A stretch of DNA of 64,000 nt, from positions 11,797,057-11,861,056 of the forward strand of contig OY288256.1 of assembly GCA_958450325.1 (NCBI GenBank). Direction: 5' to 3'. This stretch comes from Agrostemma githago. Taxonomy: Eukaryota > Streptophyta > Magnoliopsida > Caryophyllales > Caryophyllaceae. Numbering within the stretch: position 1 is the first letter of the stretch; each line of letters begins with the position of its first letter. Below, piece after piece: positions 11,534-22,916 of the stretch. The translations under genes were made by a program, and so were the position numbers. A model generated the notes under the pieces. The model had not been told where the DNA came from, made no database searches, and saw only the letters and a program-made list of their open reading frames with translations.

Positions 11534-14500
11534 CGTTTGGGTGGGCCAAGATGGGTGTGAGGATGCGGTGGCGGCTGGGTTCGAAAGGGGGGTGGAAATC
11601 TGGTTGTGGGGCTCCGTCAATGTGGGTTTGCGCTCCAAGCCTGGAATAGGATGTCTATCCGAAAAATAGAGCGGGACATTGCCAAAAAGCGCAAGTAGAT
11701 TGCGTTGATAAAAAGGGGAGGGAGAATGCCAGGGGATGTTGCCCGAAGACGGAGACTTGTTGCTCAGGTTACTAAACTAATCAGACAAGAAGAATGTTAC
11801 TGGCGACAGAGGTCGAGAGCCCTTTGGTTAAAGGAGGGTGATCGGAACACGAGCTCCTTCCATAAAAGAGCGGGCGAACGAAAGAAAAAAAATTACATAC
11901 GCGCTCTTATTGATGAGGATGGTGTAACACGAGAAGGGAATGAGGAAGTTGGGGACGTTGCTGTTTCGTACTTTGAGCATATATTCTCGACAGTAGGACC
12001 AAGGGAGTTTGAGAATATTTTTTAGGGTATGGAAAATCGGGTAACAAGTCGTATGAATACGTACCTTCTGCGTGAGTACAATGGAGCGGAGATAATCGAG
12101 GCCCTAAACCAAATGCACCCGCTCAAGGCACCGGGACCGGACGAAATGAACAGACTATTTTTCCAAACTTATTGGCATGTCGTTGGGGATGACGTTATTC
12201 AAACCGTTTTGGGGATTCTTAATGGGAATCTGATCCCGAGGGAGTTGAACAAAACGAACATCGTCTTGATCCTTAAAAAGAAGGCCCCGGATAAGATTCA
12301 AGACTTCCGACCCATTTGCTTATGCAATGTAGTGTATAAATTGATTGCAAAAGTCTTAGCTAACCGTCTTAAGATATTTTTGGGTGAAATCGTTTCCGAG
12401 AACCAAAGCGCCTTTACCCCGGGACGTATGATCACGGATAATGTTTTGATTGCTTTTGAGTTATTCCATTACATGAAGAACTCAAAAGCGACAAACGGGT
12501 CTATGGCACTTAAGTTGGATATGGCCAAGGCATATGATCGCGTTGAATGGGACTTCCTAGAGCAGACATTGACTATTATGGGGTTCGAACGTCGATGGAT
12601 TAATCGGGTCATGGAGTGTGTTTCGTCTGTGTCCTCTGTTCTGATCAACGGCGCTGCTACAAGAGAATTTAGACCGTCACGCGGACTCAGGCAGGGAGAT
12701 CCGCTCTCGCCGTACCTTTTTATTCTTTGTGCCGACGTTCTTTCCAATATGACGAGACAGGCTATAGAAAGGGGCGCTCTACATGGGGTTAAAATTGCTG
12801 CGATGGCCCCGGTTATTTCTCACCTCTTCTTTCCAGACGACAGTATTTTTTTCCTGAAAGCTACGGAAAGGGAAGCAAATATCTTCGATGGAATCCTTCG
12901 TGCCTATGAAAATGTGTCAGGACAAATGGTGAGCCTTGAAAAAACGACAGTGTCGTATGGGCAGGGAGTACCATGGGAAAGGAGAGCAGCGGTGACATCG
13001 ATCCTAGGTGTGGCGGAGGTCGAGTTCCAGGAGCGTTACCTTGGGTTGCCAATGACCGTGGGTAGATCTAAGAAAATCATTACCGATATTACTCGAAATA
13101 AGGTGCATAAAAGACTCAGTGTTTGGCGTGGGAAAACATTGTCTAGGGCGGGCCGGGAGGTTCTTATAAAGGCGGTGACCAATTCAATCCCGACCTATGT
13201 GATGAGTATTTTCAAAATTCCGACGCATTTTTGTGATGAGTTGAATGCGATTGTTTCGAAGTTCTGGGGGGGATCTTGGCTCGACTCGACGACTTGCTTG
13301 GATGTCTTGGAAGCGCTTGTGCAAACCGAAGGACCTTGGTGGGATTGGGTTTCGGGATTTTAAAAAATGTAACCTCGCTCTCCTCGGGAAACAAGCTTGG
13401 AGGCTGGCTACGAAACCGGAAGCGCTTTAGGCTCGTTTAATGCACAGCAAGTACTATGCAGAGAGTGAGTTTTTGAGGCTAATATCGGGTCAAATCCAAG
13501 TTATACTTGGCGTGGTATATTTGAAGCGAGGTCGTGCTGATTTCTGGGCTACGTCGAAGGATTGGAGACGGGAGGGGAACGTCTGTGTGGGGAGATGCGT
13601 GGGTTACTGGAAACCAAATGGGTCGTGTAATATCTTCTTGTAAGGAGGGTACGCATGATGCAAGGGTGTCGGACCTGATTGTGGAGGAAGGTACTAAACG
13701 CTGGGACGTGGCGAAATTAAGCTTGTGATTCCTGCCATTCGAGGTTTCGAGCATCACTAATATTAGGCTGAGTGAGACGGAGGCAAGTGACACCTGGTTT
13801 TGGGGCCCGGAAAAAGACGAAAATTACTCTGTCAAATCGACATATAGGCTCCTGGAAGGTAACGAGATGCGGGTTGAGGAAGGTTTGGATAAGAGTCGCG
13901 AGAAATGGCTTTGGAATAGGTTGTGGAAGGTTCCAGATTGGCATCGAGTCAAGCTATTTTTCTGACAACTGTGCAGCGACGCGATTGCGACAAAGGTAAA
14001 CATCTCTAATCGAGTCGGGTCGGAGGATGCGTTGTGTCAGTTGTGTCAGTCAAATTTCGAGTCGTGTCTTCATCTTATTCGGGATTGTGGGTTAGTGAAT
14101 CGGGTTTGGGATGATCTGGGCCTTGGGGGTGGGGGATGAGGAGGGGCAGATGGGTGTCCGAGAATGGATCAAAATCGGGTGGAGAGACATCGGGGAGGAG
14201 AGCTACGGGTTGTTTATGACAACCTGTTGGGCAATTTGGGAAACGAGAAACAAGCTCATCTTCAACAACGAGCAGGCCAGGGTTGATGCTGTGGTCCGGC
14301 GGGTGAGAGACATAATGACGGAATTGGAAGAGGTGGAGGGGGGCGAACCTGGGCAGGGACGACAACCAAGCTAAGGGAGGCGAGCCATACCAGCACAGAG
14401 AGATGGCGACCACCAGAAGAAGCCAAGGTGAAGGTGAATGTCGATGCGGGAGCAAAGGTGGGCCAGGGGGTGGGGCTCGGAGGAGTCTGCCGGAACTCAC

Positions 14501-14912
14501 GGGGGGAGGTTCTCTGGGGATTCTCATTTCGACGGCAGGAGGAGTGGGATCCCAGACTCGCAGAAGCGGTTGCCATTCTCGAAGGGATGAAAGAAGCAAA
14601 ACGTCATGATCAGGTTGATATCATAGTGGAAAGTGATGCCATGGCTGTAGTGGAGGCCATTAATGCGAGGAAAGAAGGAAGAAGTGGGTTCTTTTTAGCT
14701 ATTGCTGACATTTTGTTTTTAGAAAGTTTTTCGTTCCATTAGTTGGTGTTATATTAAACGGTCTTGTAATGGTGTAGCACATGAACTCGCACATGTCTCA
14801 CCGCTGGGTAGCTCGAACATTGGGTGGGGCAATAGGCTCCCTTCTAGAGCTACCTGTATTGCCTTGAATGATTTAATTAATTAGTTCCCTACTGGGAGTT
14901 TCAAAAAAAAAA
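11534..14912 (+). mobile_element. 5'-truncated, degenerate L1-clade LINE
   Basis: Holds reverse-transcriptase and RNase H domains with no endonuclease or ORF1, then ends in a 10-A tail (14903-14912). The sequence AAAAACCTAC occurs just before the left end (11524-11533) and overlapping the tail (14908-14917), which fits a target-site duplication. Length is about 3.4 kb, against about 6 kb or more for intact plant L1-type LINEs. Confidence 0.8.
11615..14742 (+). pseudogene. LINE ORF2 remnant: reverse transcriptase plus RNase H
   Basis: In one frame from about 11651 to 13270: pre-RT (YWRQRSRALWLKEGDRNT), RT fingers/palm (LKAPGPDE, DFRPICLCNVVYK, LDMAKAYDRVEW), SRGLRQGDPLSPYLF, and the catalytic box SHLFFPDDSIFF. 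In-frame stops occur near 11696 and at 12023-12025. The frame shifts at a G-run near 13265-13271 (FWGG into the next frame, with KPKDLGGIGFRDF). A stop at 13428-13430 and further shifts follow. The RNase H domain at about 14428-14742 keeps VNVDAG, the Glu of AEAVAIL and ESDAMAVVEA. The normal FADD catalytic box reads FPDD, an Ala to Pro change beside the catalytic Asp pair. Certainly dead. Confidence 0.85.
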
Positions 14913-14917
14913 CCTAC

Positions 14918-15555
14918 AGTATACATGGTATATATAAAAAAACAACTATACTTATTAGTTGATACGTGTAGTGTGGTCAAACAAAACCCACTCATTTCCT
15001 CACTTGATTTTTTTAACATCCTCAAAACTTCATTTCACCATTTCTTACAACTACTTTTGCTCTATTCTACTACTACTTCTTCTTCTTCTTCTTCTTCTTC
15101 TTCAATAATGTAAGATTTAAGAAGTGATTATATTTTCTTCAATCTTCTCCAAATGCAGAAAATAGGTAACATCTCTTTTCTTATAGTAATTAATTTCTTT
15201 CAATTTCAGTCAATATTTAATCTTTTGTAATAGAGATTAAAAATTAATCAAAATATAACTGAGATCAGGGGTGTAGCATTGGTGCTTGAGCAGCTCGATC
15301 ATTAAACGAGTCCAACTTGTAGTGAGTGTTATACTAGTGCGAGTTACTAAAGTCAAGCATCATCCCTGGATTACAACAAACACAATAATTGTCTCACAAA
15401 AAAATTCTCTTATCTTAATATCCAAATGTTAATAACTGCAATTCAAAAAATGTTAATAATTCAAGAGTATGTGGGATGACGTCCATACTAGCGGCTTTAA
15501 TATTATCATCAATATTTAGCCGAGATTTCATTATTGGCTGTGATGTACTAGTATT
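14918..15555. other. Intergenic with (CTT)n tract
   Basis: AT-rich DNA with a CTT microsatellite at about 15075-15103. Nothing else recognised. Confidence 0.5.
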
Positions 15556-15675
15556 TTATACTTGCAAGTGCGACTCTTGTGTCCAGGTTTTTTGCAGTTG
15601 GAACATAATTGTGTTCCACCCCTTGGAATTCTATATGCATATGTTTTGCGCTTGACTTCTCCATATAGTCATTTC

Positions 15676-17433
15676 CTTCTATTTGGAGGTCTTCCGTATT
15701 TGACTCTAGGATCACTTGGTAAAATTCCACTCCCATCAATTTTTTTCCACATGCTTTGACCATTTAGTGGCTCCAAAGAGAATGGATAAGATGACTCATA
15801 AGCTTCTTTGCATGCTACAAAATTTCGTGGATCTTCATTCTTGAGGCATATTGCGGTTGTTGCATGTTCGCAAGGAATCCCGTTCACATCCCAATATCTA
15901 CAAGTACATTTATCAAGCATGACAGCAAATGTCAATGCACTGTTGTGATTATGCTCGACTTCATACACATTTAGGCCAGCCTCCGTAGCTTTCCAACTTC
16001 TTGTTGCTTGCATATGATCATGTATTATTGCTCGGACTCTAGGAGTCACAATGCTAGTACATTTGGCAGCTTGTAATCTCTTTTCCACTATTCTGCACAT
16101 AACTTTCCCTCGTATTTCCTCAAGCATAGTTAAAATAGGCTTCTCCCTAGCTTCTAGAATCCATGAGTTGAATGTCTTTGCCATATTATTGCAAGTAACA
16201 CCAATACATGCCCACCGTTTATAGAAACATATAGAAAATCTTTTCACATCTCTAGAGCACATATCATCATGAGCTTTTGGGCTTAGTTGTCGTAGCGCTA
16301 TCATTGCATTGTTGAACCCCTCCTCTGTATAAGATTTCACTCATTTCCAAAATAATTTGTGTAAGGGAGCACCTTTAATAACTTTGATCCAGTTAGTAAA
16401 GATGTGTCTTGCGCATAGTCTATGCTCGGTATCAGGTAACAGTTTTGCTATGGTAGGTAATAAACCTTGTTTTTTAAAAAACAAACTTATTAGTTATCGT
16501 AAGATATTTTTCATTATTCAGTTCAATGTTAGTATATATAGAGAAATTAAATGTATTCTAGCAATTGTACCTTCTGCCGATCGGATAACAATGTCCATTT
16601 CTTCCCGGTTCCCATATCTAAATCTTCTATGAGACGTTCAAGAAACCAAGACCAACTTTCTTTAGATTCCGACTCAACTATAGCCCACGCCACGGGAAAC
16701 ATCTGGTTATTAGCATCCCTAGCGGTGGCGCAAAGCAGTTTACCCTTACAATAACCCTTCGAGAATGCACCATCCAAACCCAACACTCTTCGACAACCAT
16801 TTAAAAACCCTTTCCTTAGGGCAAGAAAACTTATATAGAACATATGGAATTGAGGAATTGATATTGATATGTGAGGCTTCAAGGCTAAAAAAACATGAGT
16901 CCCTTGATTAGATCTATTTAATTCGTGCATATAGTCTCTTCGGGAGTTGTATTGTTTTTCCACTACATTCGCATAGCACAAGCAGACAAGGCGTTCTTTT
17001 TGGCACTTGAAGCTTGCCACTTGTCAACCTTTACTCCAAATGTGTCTTCAACATCCTTTATGTTGGATGTTTAAGAAGTTTCTCTTGGTACTCCTCTCCT
17101 AAAAACTTTGCATTAACCCTTTTGTTAATCTTAGTTGGCGCACAAGTATGAATATCTTTGAAATTTTTTATCTGGAGACATCCATATTTTTCGGAATATC
17201 TGGCACTTAATTTCCATTTGCATTTTGGATAAAATTTACACTTCACAAGCACCTTTTTGGTTCATTATGAGAATAGTTCCAAGCATTGTGTGATTGACAA
17301 CTATAGTAGATTAATGATTTTCTAAGCACATCAACCTTGTCGAATAGTTGTCCTAATTCAATTTGTACAGACCCAAATGGTGTTTTAGGGTCATACATAG
17401 GCCACTTACATTTGTCCTGAACTTCTGGACTTT
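15676..17433 (-). pseudogene. MULE (MuDR-type) transposase remnant
   Basis: Read on the minus strand from 17433 down: an N-terminal region (PKTPFGSVQIELGQLFDKVD), a zinc-binding plant MuDR segment (YPKCKWKLSARYSEKYGC..HTC), then the MULE DDE domain with GLDGAFSKGYCKGKLLCA, ARDANNQMFPVAWAIVE, WSWFLERL and LLSDRQK. After an intron-like gap comes DTEHRLCARHIFTNW, and last a SWIM zinc finger (CTCRYWDVNGIPCEH, pattern CxC..CxH) near 15860-15900. Breaks: frame changes between 17243 and 17252, near 17020-17058, and a TGA just before VKSYTEEG (about 16340). The upstream end is cut by the CACTA terminus at 17434. The rest of the N-terminus was not found in the window. Non-functional. Confidence 0.8.
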
Positions 17434-17694
17434 CACTACTACAAAACATCAAATAGACACGGGTCGTTTTCACTAATAGTCATGGGTTTTGCGACCCATG
17501 TTAAGGTGGGTGACATCTATTGTCAAATACTTAGACATAAGTCGTACGACCTATGTCTATCTAAAACATAGACATAGGTTTTTCTAATAACCCATGTCTA
17601 TTTCTATATTAGACATAGGTTTGCAGTCTTAACCCATGTATATAGAAACAATAGACATGGTGTTTTTGTAACGCCCTATGTCTATTTATAAATA
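17434..17694 (+). mobile_element. CACTA (EnSpm) transposon, left end and subterminal repeats
   Basis: Starts CACTACTACAAAACATC, a typical CACTA terminus, inside the MULE coding region. It is followed by about five units of a roughly 40-bp inverted-repeat motif (AGACATAGGT ... ACCCATGTCTA), the subterminal array expected for this superfamily. The array stops at 17694 and resumes at 54342, so it was split by an insertion. Confidence 0.65.
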
Positions 17695-17721
17695 CTAGTA
17701 TAGACCCCGTGCAATGCACGG
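17695..17721 (-). other. Helitron 3' terminus (hairpin and CTAG)
   Basis: CTAG at 17695-17698, spacer 17699-17706, 7-bp palindromic stem 17707-17713 / 17715-17721. The left neighbour base is A on the plus strand, that is T after CTAG on the minus strand. Confidence 0.65.
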
Positions 17722-18910
17722 TATTTATAAAATATTTATCTTATAAAATATTTCATTTAAGATTTAAAATAAAAAAATTATTATTTTATTTTTACTATTC
17801 ATCGACTGTGTACTTTAGAAATAGAAAAATATTTTTTAAATCGCAAAACTAATCAAAATATTTGAGTAATGTCTTGAAATGTACGGAGTATTAAATAACG
17901 TGTAATTAATAAAAAAATTGTTTATATTTTTTATATACTCGATTTATCTCATCTCACATTTCGAGATACCCACTTCTCTCTTTAACATACCGTAAAATAC
18001 ATGAATATTTATCAAAAATTGTATAATAATGAACATTTTTAAATGGTTAGCACGCCGTGATACGTTCTCTGTGTAAAAAAGCTATTCAGTTTTTCATTAG
18101 AAAATTTAAAATAGACTGTCTCAGGTGTAAGACTTATATTATGTAATTTGTGAAACTTTTTTTATATGGATTTTAATAGTATATTCCGTATTTTGTACTC
18201 TCCCGTACCAAAATAATCTTTCTCTATGATAATTATAATCCCCACATTTGAATAAATGAGAAGATCTTAGTGGTATCGAGTGAGTATATACTCACTCTGT
18301 CCCGATGAATTGTTTGCCTTTGCTTTTGACACAAAGGGGAAAAAGTCCAATGATAAGTGACATGTGAAGTCAAATTCATGAGGAGGTTAAATTACATATC
18401 CTTACGTCTTAAAAAGAGAATTGTGCCTAAAATGCCTCCTTATGAACAGTACAATTTCTTAGGAACAGTGCGTCTTCTTTTTTTCTTCGCTCTGTTTTTC
18501 CTCTGCATTCCATCTCTTACGCTCTACCTTTCTCATTTCCTCTCTAGATCTTCCTTCCTCCTTTCCTTTCATTTCCTCATTTCCTCGATTCATCTGTTTG
18601 TAGATTTTGAAGATGGAGCTTCTGATGACTAATTGATTCTAGTATGCTTAGTAATGTCTGATTTCAGTTTCTAACATTAGTGTTTGGTAAAATAGGGATT
18701 AATTTATCTAGGTTCTATTTCTTTTCTTGTTTAGTTTGATTTATGTGGGTTGATGTTCGTTTTGCTCATAGAGTGACATAGCCAGTCGCAGTGGAGGTAG
18801 TCGGGTGAGGCGTTGGCGGAGCAGACGATGCAGAATGAGGCGCGAAGATTACACTTCCAAGGGCACTTCCGTCATCAAAGGTTTCATCTTTAATCGATTT
18901 TCTTATTTTT
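17722..18910. other. AT-rich Helitron interior
   Basis: Mostly AT-rich. 18293-18365 matches the left half of the MITE at 55386 (GATGAATTGTTTGCCTTTG and a degenerate CTCACTCTGTCCC end). 18480-18640 is pyrimidine-rich and looks like a plant 5' UTR, but no coding exon could be assigned. A 30-bp sequence at 18845-18874 is repeated at 27332-27361. Confidence 0.4.
18845..18874 (+). repeat. 30-bp direct repeat, left copy
   Basis: Exact match to 27332-27361; core TTCCAAGGGCACTTCCGTCA. The two copies bracket the whole block of captured gene fragments. Confidence 0.8.
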
Positions 18911-18952
18911 TTGGTATTTTTTCTATCATTTTTTTATTTTGTATCATAATTC

Positions 18953-19487
18953 TATCATCTATTTTACGCGAAAAACGGGGATAGAATGAAGCGATGTGTT
19001 CTTGAGAAAAGCCGTGAAATGTATTTTGTTGGACCGCATTGGTCAAAGAAGTTTTCAATTCATAGTTCTCGGGAATCTCTCTGAAATCGACGGGAGAAGG
19101 TGTTTCTTCATGTGTGAGTTGAGAGTGCGAACCTAGAGTCGCCATTGGTTGGATTGGTGGTGATGGTGGATTCGGATTTGGTGGATTTGGAGAATTTGGA
19201 GAATTTGGAGGGGACGGAATTGGTGGTGGTGTTCTTGGTGATGGTGGTGGTGGTGGTGAATTTTGTGAAGTGGAAGGTATGGAAGGACTGTTTGGAGTGG
19301 GGTTATGTGATGTAGAAGGTGTAGAAGGTGAATGTGGTAGGATGGGATTAAGGTTAGGAGGTGATAATGAAGGATGTGGAATGATGGTGGTTGAGTTATT
19401 TCCTCGAAAACGCAATGCTCTAAAAGTCCTTTCCGGTTCCGGATCGAACCACAAGGGCGATGACGTGTTCCTGGGCATAAAACTCAA
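18953..19487 (-). pseudogene. Proline-rich 5' ORF of the truncated element (gag region)
   Basis: Starts about 100 bp downstream of the primer-binding site (ATG at 19487, MSFMPRNTSSPLW). Residues about 30-115 are strongly Pro/Ser/Asn-rich, followed by HEETPSPVDFREIPENYELK. The frame runs out of the element into host DNA at 18953 and stops at 18903. It resembles the variable N-terminus of a gypsy gag polyprotein by position only. Confidence 0.5.
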
Positions 19488-19585
19488 TTAAACGGTGAGA
19501 CTCCTAGCACCTCGCGGTACTAGGGAAAAGAGAGAAGGGAAAAGAATCAAACACAACAACTAAAAACACAACAATTACTCGCCGT

Positions 19586-19603
19586 TCCCTGGCAACGGCG
19601 CCA
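19586..19603 (-). other. Primer-binding site for tRNA-Asp
   Basis: Minus strand TGGCGCCGTTGCCAGGGA is complementary to the 3' end of plant tRNA-Asp except for one base, and lies 3 bp from the LTR end. Confidence 0.8.
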
Positions 19604-19606
19604 TTT

Positions 19607-21242
19607 TGATCGCCTCCCAATCGGATCGGTCGTTAACGAAGGACGGGGGATCAAACGATATTTGTAAGACTCGGAATAACACAAAAACTACTAGAGTAAT
19701 CGTGGTAAGTCGAGGTCGGTCCACAGGGAACGGTGTGTGTTTGTGAAGCTTATAGTGTCGTGTTCGATGTCTTAGAAGGGGTTTTTTTTAGGGGTCGAGT
19801 CTTAAACTAAGGGAATATCTAGAGTAATAGCTAAGGGTGGTCAATCTAGGGAAAAGGCGTTGGGGAGAAGTCGGGATTCGGTACTTGGAGTCTAAGAAGG
19901 TCGGAATCGAGTTTTTGTCGCAATGTTGATAAACTCACCTAAAATCCCGCTTTCGCGGCGAATGAGGGTAAGTCCCTAGTCATGGTAATTTCTACTCCGA
20001 GTTTCCCCATATTGATAGAAATTAGTCAAGGTCGGTCTAGTTGGCCGGACTAAAACAACAATGACACAACACCATAAATAAGATAAACCAACATGCAAGC
20101 AACCCACCAACATCCCTATATTCAAATAATCCAAGCCCTCATCCCTAAACTCCCCAACAAGAAATCTACTCACACATCATTATGGAAATCATCAGAACAT
20201 GCATATTAATTAGATCTAAACAAGATGATGATGAGAAAACAACACAAAAACTAAACTAGAGATTAGAGAGTGGAAGAGAATTATACCAACTATGTAGATC
20301 TATAAGAAATAAGAAGATATCATAGATAAAGATTGAATCTTTGATGAATAAGATGGAGAACTTGTCACTAATCCTCCAATAAACCCAACAAATCTTCAAA
20401 TAAAACTTGAATAATCTTCTTACAACCTTGAAATCTAAATAATTGTTGATGAAAACTTGTAGATCTACTATTAATTACTATGTAAACTACTAGAATTTTG
20501 GGGATTTTTCTAGATTACTACTAATGGATGGTGTAATAGGATGGTGGAGTGGTGTAATGTCTTCCCTCCTTAGCACAATGGAGAGGTGGTTTAGACAATG
20601 AATTAGGGTAACATATATATATAGTAATCTCTTAATCGGTTTTTAACCTAAAGCCCAAATCCAACTTTATGCTCCATTAGTGAGACAATCTCCCTTTGCA
20701 TCTCCATGGGGTGAAACTTTGCCCTGCGGACTTGACTATAATTCCCACCGGGTGAAAATTTCGCCCGGTGAGATTTTCTTCTTTTTTCCGCGTTTTCGGC
20801 ACTTCTTCCCATCGGGCGAAATTACACCCGGTGGGCGAAATTTTGCCCGGTCAGTTTCGCCCGGTGGGTAAGCTTGGAAAATCTTCGGGAGGCACTTTTC
20901 ACCGTCGGGTGAAATTTCGCCCGGTCATGTTTCACCGGGTGAAATTTGGCCCGATCATTTTTCGTGGCCTCGAGTCTTGTCTCATTCTTCGTTTGTTCGA
21001 TCGGATGGCTTTAAACTTTAAGTTGTGTGCTTTGCTCTTTGGACGGTTTTCCCTTCTCTTGTGCTCGTGGAAGCTCAATCGTGATTTTTGCAGCAAAACC
21101 TATCAAAATTGATAGAAAAACTACCAAAAACACGTAAAACGCACAAGAGGGACGCTAATGCGAAAAGTACGCAAAATATGGCGATAATCGCACTCAAGAC
21201 TCGCAAAACGAGGGGAAAACGGTCTAAATTTAGCCCACAACA
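19607..21242 (-). repeat. LTR of the truncated element (1636 bp)
   Basis: TG..CA ends on the minus strand. Near its end it has the GTCGAGGTCGGTCCACAGGGAA motif region, comparable to GTAAGTCGGGTGTCG..CCACAGGGAA in the LTRs at 30000-51303. It contains the CCGGGTGAAA array at 20745-20960. Confidence 0.7.
20745..20960. repeat. Palindromic CACCGGGTGAAA / TTTCGCCCGGTG array
   Basis: At least eight copies of ACCGGGTGAAA or its inverse within 216 bp of the LTR, many paired head-to-head into near palindromes such as CACCGGGTGAAA-ATTTCGCCCGGTG. Confidence 0.7.
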
Positions 21243-21514
21243 AATTCAAAGTACCCATTTGATGATTTCTTGTATAAGTTCATAATTGTTGTTGAAATTG
21301 GGGAAATTTATTGCTTTTTTTATCTTTTTTTCCTGGGTTAATTTCTAGAAAATTCATGTTTGATTGATTAATTAATTAGCTGCTTAGGTTCATAATTGAT
21401 GTTGAATTTGGGAAAAGTTGATTGCTTTTTCAAAATTTTCTGGGTTAATTTATGGAAATTGATGTATTCTTTTTCTTTTTCGTTTTCAATTTATTACTTT
21501 TTTTGTGGTGGTGC
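21243..21514 (+). repeat. Direct repeat flanking kinesin exons, copy 1
   Basis: Together with 18911-18952 this is about 90% identical by eye to 22414-22712 (for example GATTGATTAATTAATTAGCT in both). Copy 1 was split by the one-LTR element. It leads straight into the acceptor (GTGCAG) of the first kinesin exon. Confidence 0.75.
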
Positions 21515-21516
21515 AG

Positions 21517-22324
21517 GGGACATATTCCATATCGTGACAGTAAGCTGACTCGTATTCTACAATCTGCTCTTGGTGGCAATGCTAAAACTTCCATAATCTG
21601 TACTGTGGCACCTGAGGAGGTTTGATTACTTAAGAGTAATCATTTTAATATATTATCAGCTGTTCGGTTGATTATTTCACTAAAACGACTGATCAAATTG
21701 TTTTAGGTTCATGATGAAGAGACTAAGGGGACTCTTCAGTTTGCAAATAGAGCGAAACATGTCACAAACTGTGCTCAAGTGAACGAGGTTTGTTGTCTCA
21801 TGTTTTTCAATTTGCATCCCTGCGTTTCATAAAATAGAGGAGCAGGGATCAGTAAGTTTGATACTGATGAACATATCCGACTATATGTATGATGTTTAGA
21901 TTCTATCTGATGCGGCCTTGTTGAAGCGTCAAACCTTAGAGATAGAGGAGCTACGTAAAAAGCTCCAGGTAAGACTTTTTTTTTGTCTCTGTCATAATGG
22001 CTAAGTAGATTATAGAATTAATTAAAATAAAAACTAATTTGATTAGGGGTCCCAAACTGAGCTTCTGGAGCAAGAGATCATGAAATTGCGGAATGAACTG
22101 CTTAATGTATACGATTTCTTGTGCGTGTGTTTCTGCACTTCGAGTCTTTCATACTTTTCATCCAAAACTAATAATGAGATGTTCTCCTCATTGCTTTGGA
22201 GCTTGAAGAGGAGAGAAAACTCCGTAGAGAAAGAGATCTACATATGACAGAGCAGCAGATTAAGATTGACAGTCTTAACAACATGGTTCACTTTTCTGAC
22301 AGTGATAAAAAAATCCATACTCAG
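21517..22324 (+). pseudogene. KIN-7 (CENP-E-like) kinesin gene fragment, five exons
   Basis: Exons 21517-21619, 21707-21787, 21900-21968, 22047-22106 and 22202-22324 join in frame with GT..AG introns and no stop. They encode the end of the motor domain (GGHIPYRDSKLTRILQSALG, KTSIICTVAPEE, TLQFANRAKHVTNCAQVNE), the neck (ILSDAALLKRQTLEIEEL) and the start of the coiled coil (ELEEERKLRRERDLHM). In the full protein this part couples ATP hydrolysis to microtubule movement. The P-loop, switch I and the promoter end are missing, and no tail follows, so it cannot make a motor. The fragment is open throughout, unlike the SS3 and ATG7 pieces, suggesting more recent capture or chance. Same orientation as those pieces. 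Confidence 0.8.
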
Positions 22325-22413
22325 GTATGCTTTGAGGAATTGGTTTCAGGTTTTCTGTACACGGTTGCTGTGTTAGGATTCTCTTTAAAATGGAGCCCTT
22401 CCCAAAGTTCCCA

Positions 22414-22712
22414 TTGGTATTTTTTCTATCGTTTTTTGTTTTTGTATCATAATTCAAAGTACCCATTTGATGATTTCTTGTATAAGTTCATAATTGTTGT
22501 TGAATTTGGGGAAAGTTATTGCTTTTTCATCTGGGTTAATTTCTGGAAAATTCATGTTTGATTGATTAATTAATTAGCTGCTTAGGTTCATAATTGTTGT
22601 TGAATTTGGGAAAAGTTGATTGCTTTTTCAATTTTTTGTGGGTTAATTTCTGGAAATTTATGTATTCTTTTTCCTTTTTGTTTTTGATTTATTCCATTTT
22701 TTGTGATGGTGA
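22414..22712 (+). repeat. Direct repeat flanking kinesin exons, copy 2
   Basis: Unsplit copy of 18911-18952 plus 21243-21514, lying just downstream of the last kinesin exon. It preserves the pre-insertion sequence of copy 1. Confidence 0.75.
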
Positions 22713-22916
22713 AATTTGTGGTTTGCAGTTTTACGTGGTTCTGATTGTTTTTTTGGTACCTTTATAGTACATGGGTTGTATGGTGTTTGATGAAATTGAG
22801 GGGGTTTTATATGATTGTTGTAAAGTTTGAGGTTTTTTAATGATTTGTGATTGAAGGGATTTATATCAATGCCGATAATAGCAGGCATCCAGATCTGTTA
22901 GAATAATCTAATCTAG

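Larger units (their letters stand above)
18953..21242 (-). mobile_element. Truncated Athila-like element with one LTR
   Basis: Minus strand: LTR (21242 to 19607, TGTTGTGGG..GATCA), primer-binding site, and the first part of an ORF, then an abrupt end at 18953. AATTC flanks it on both sides (18948-18952 and 21243-21247). The undisturbed second copy of the host sequence at 22414-22712 contains only one AATTC, so the boundaries and a 5-bp duplication are directly supported. The internal 3' part and second LTR are missing, although both flanks look like a normal target duplication. Confidence 0.7.
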
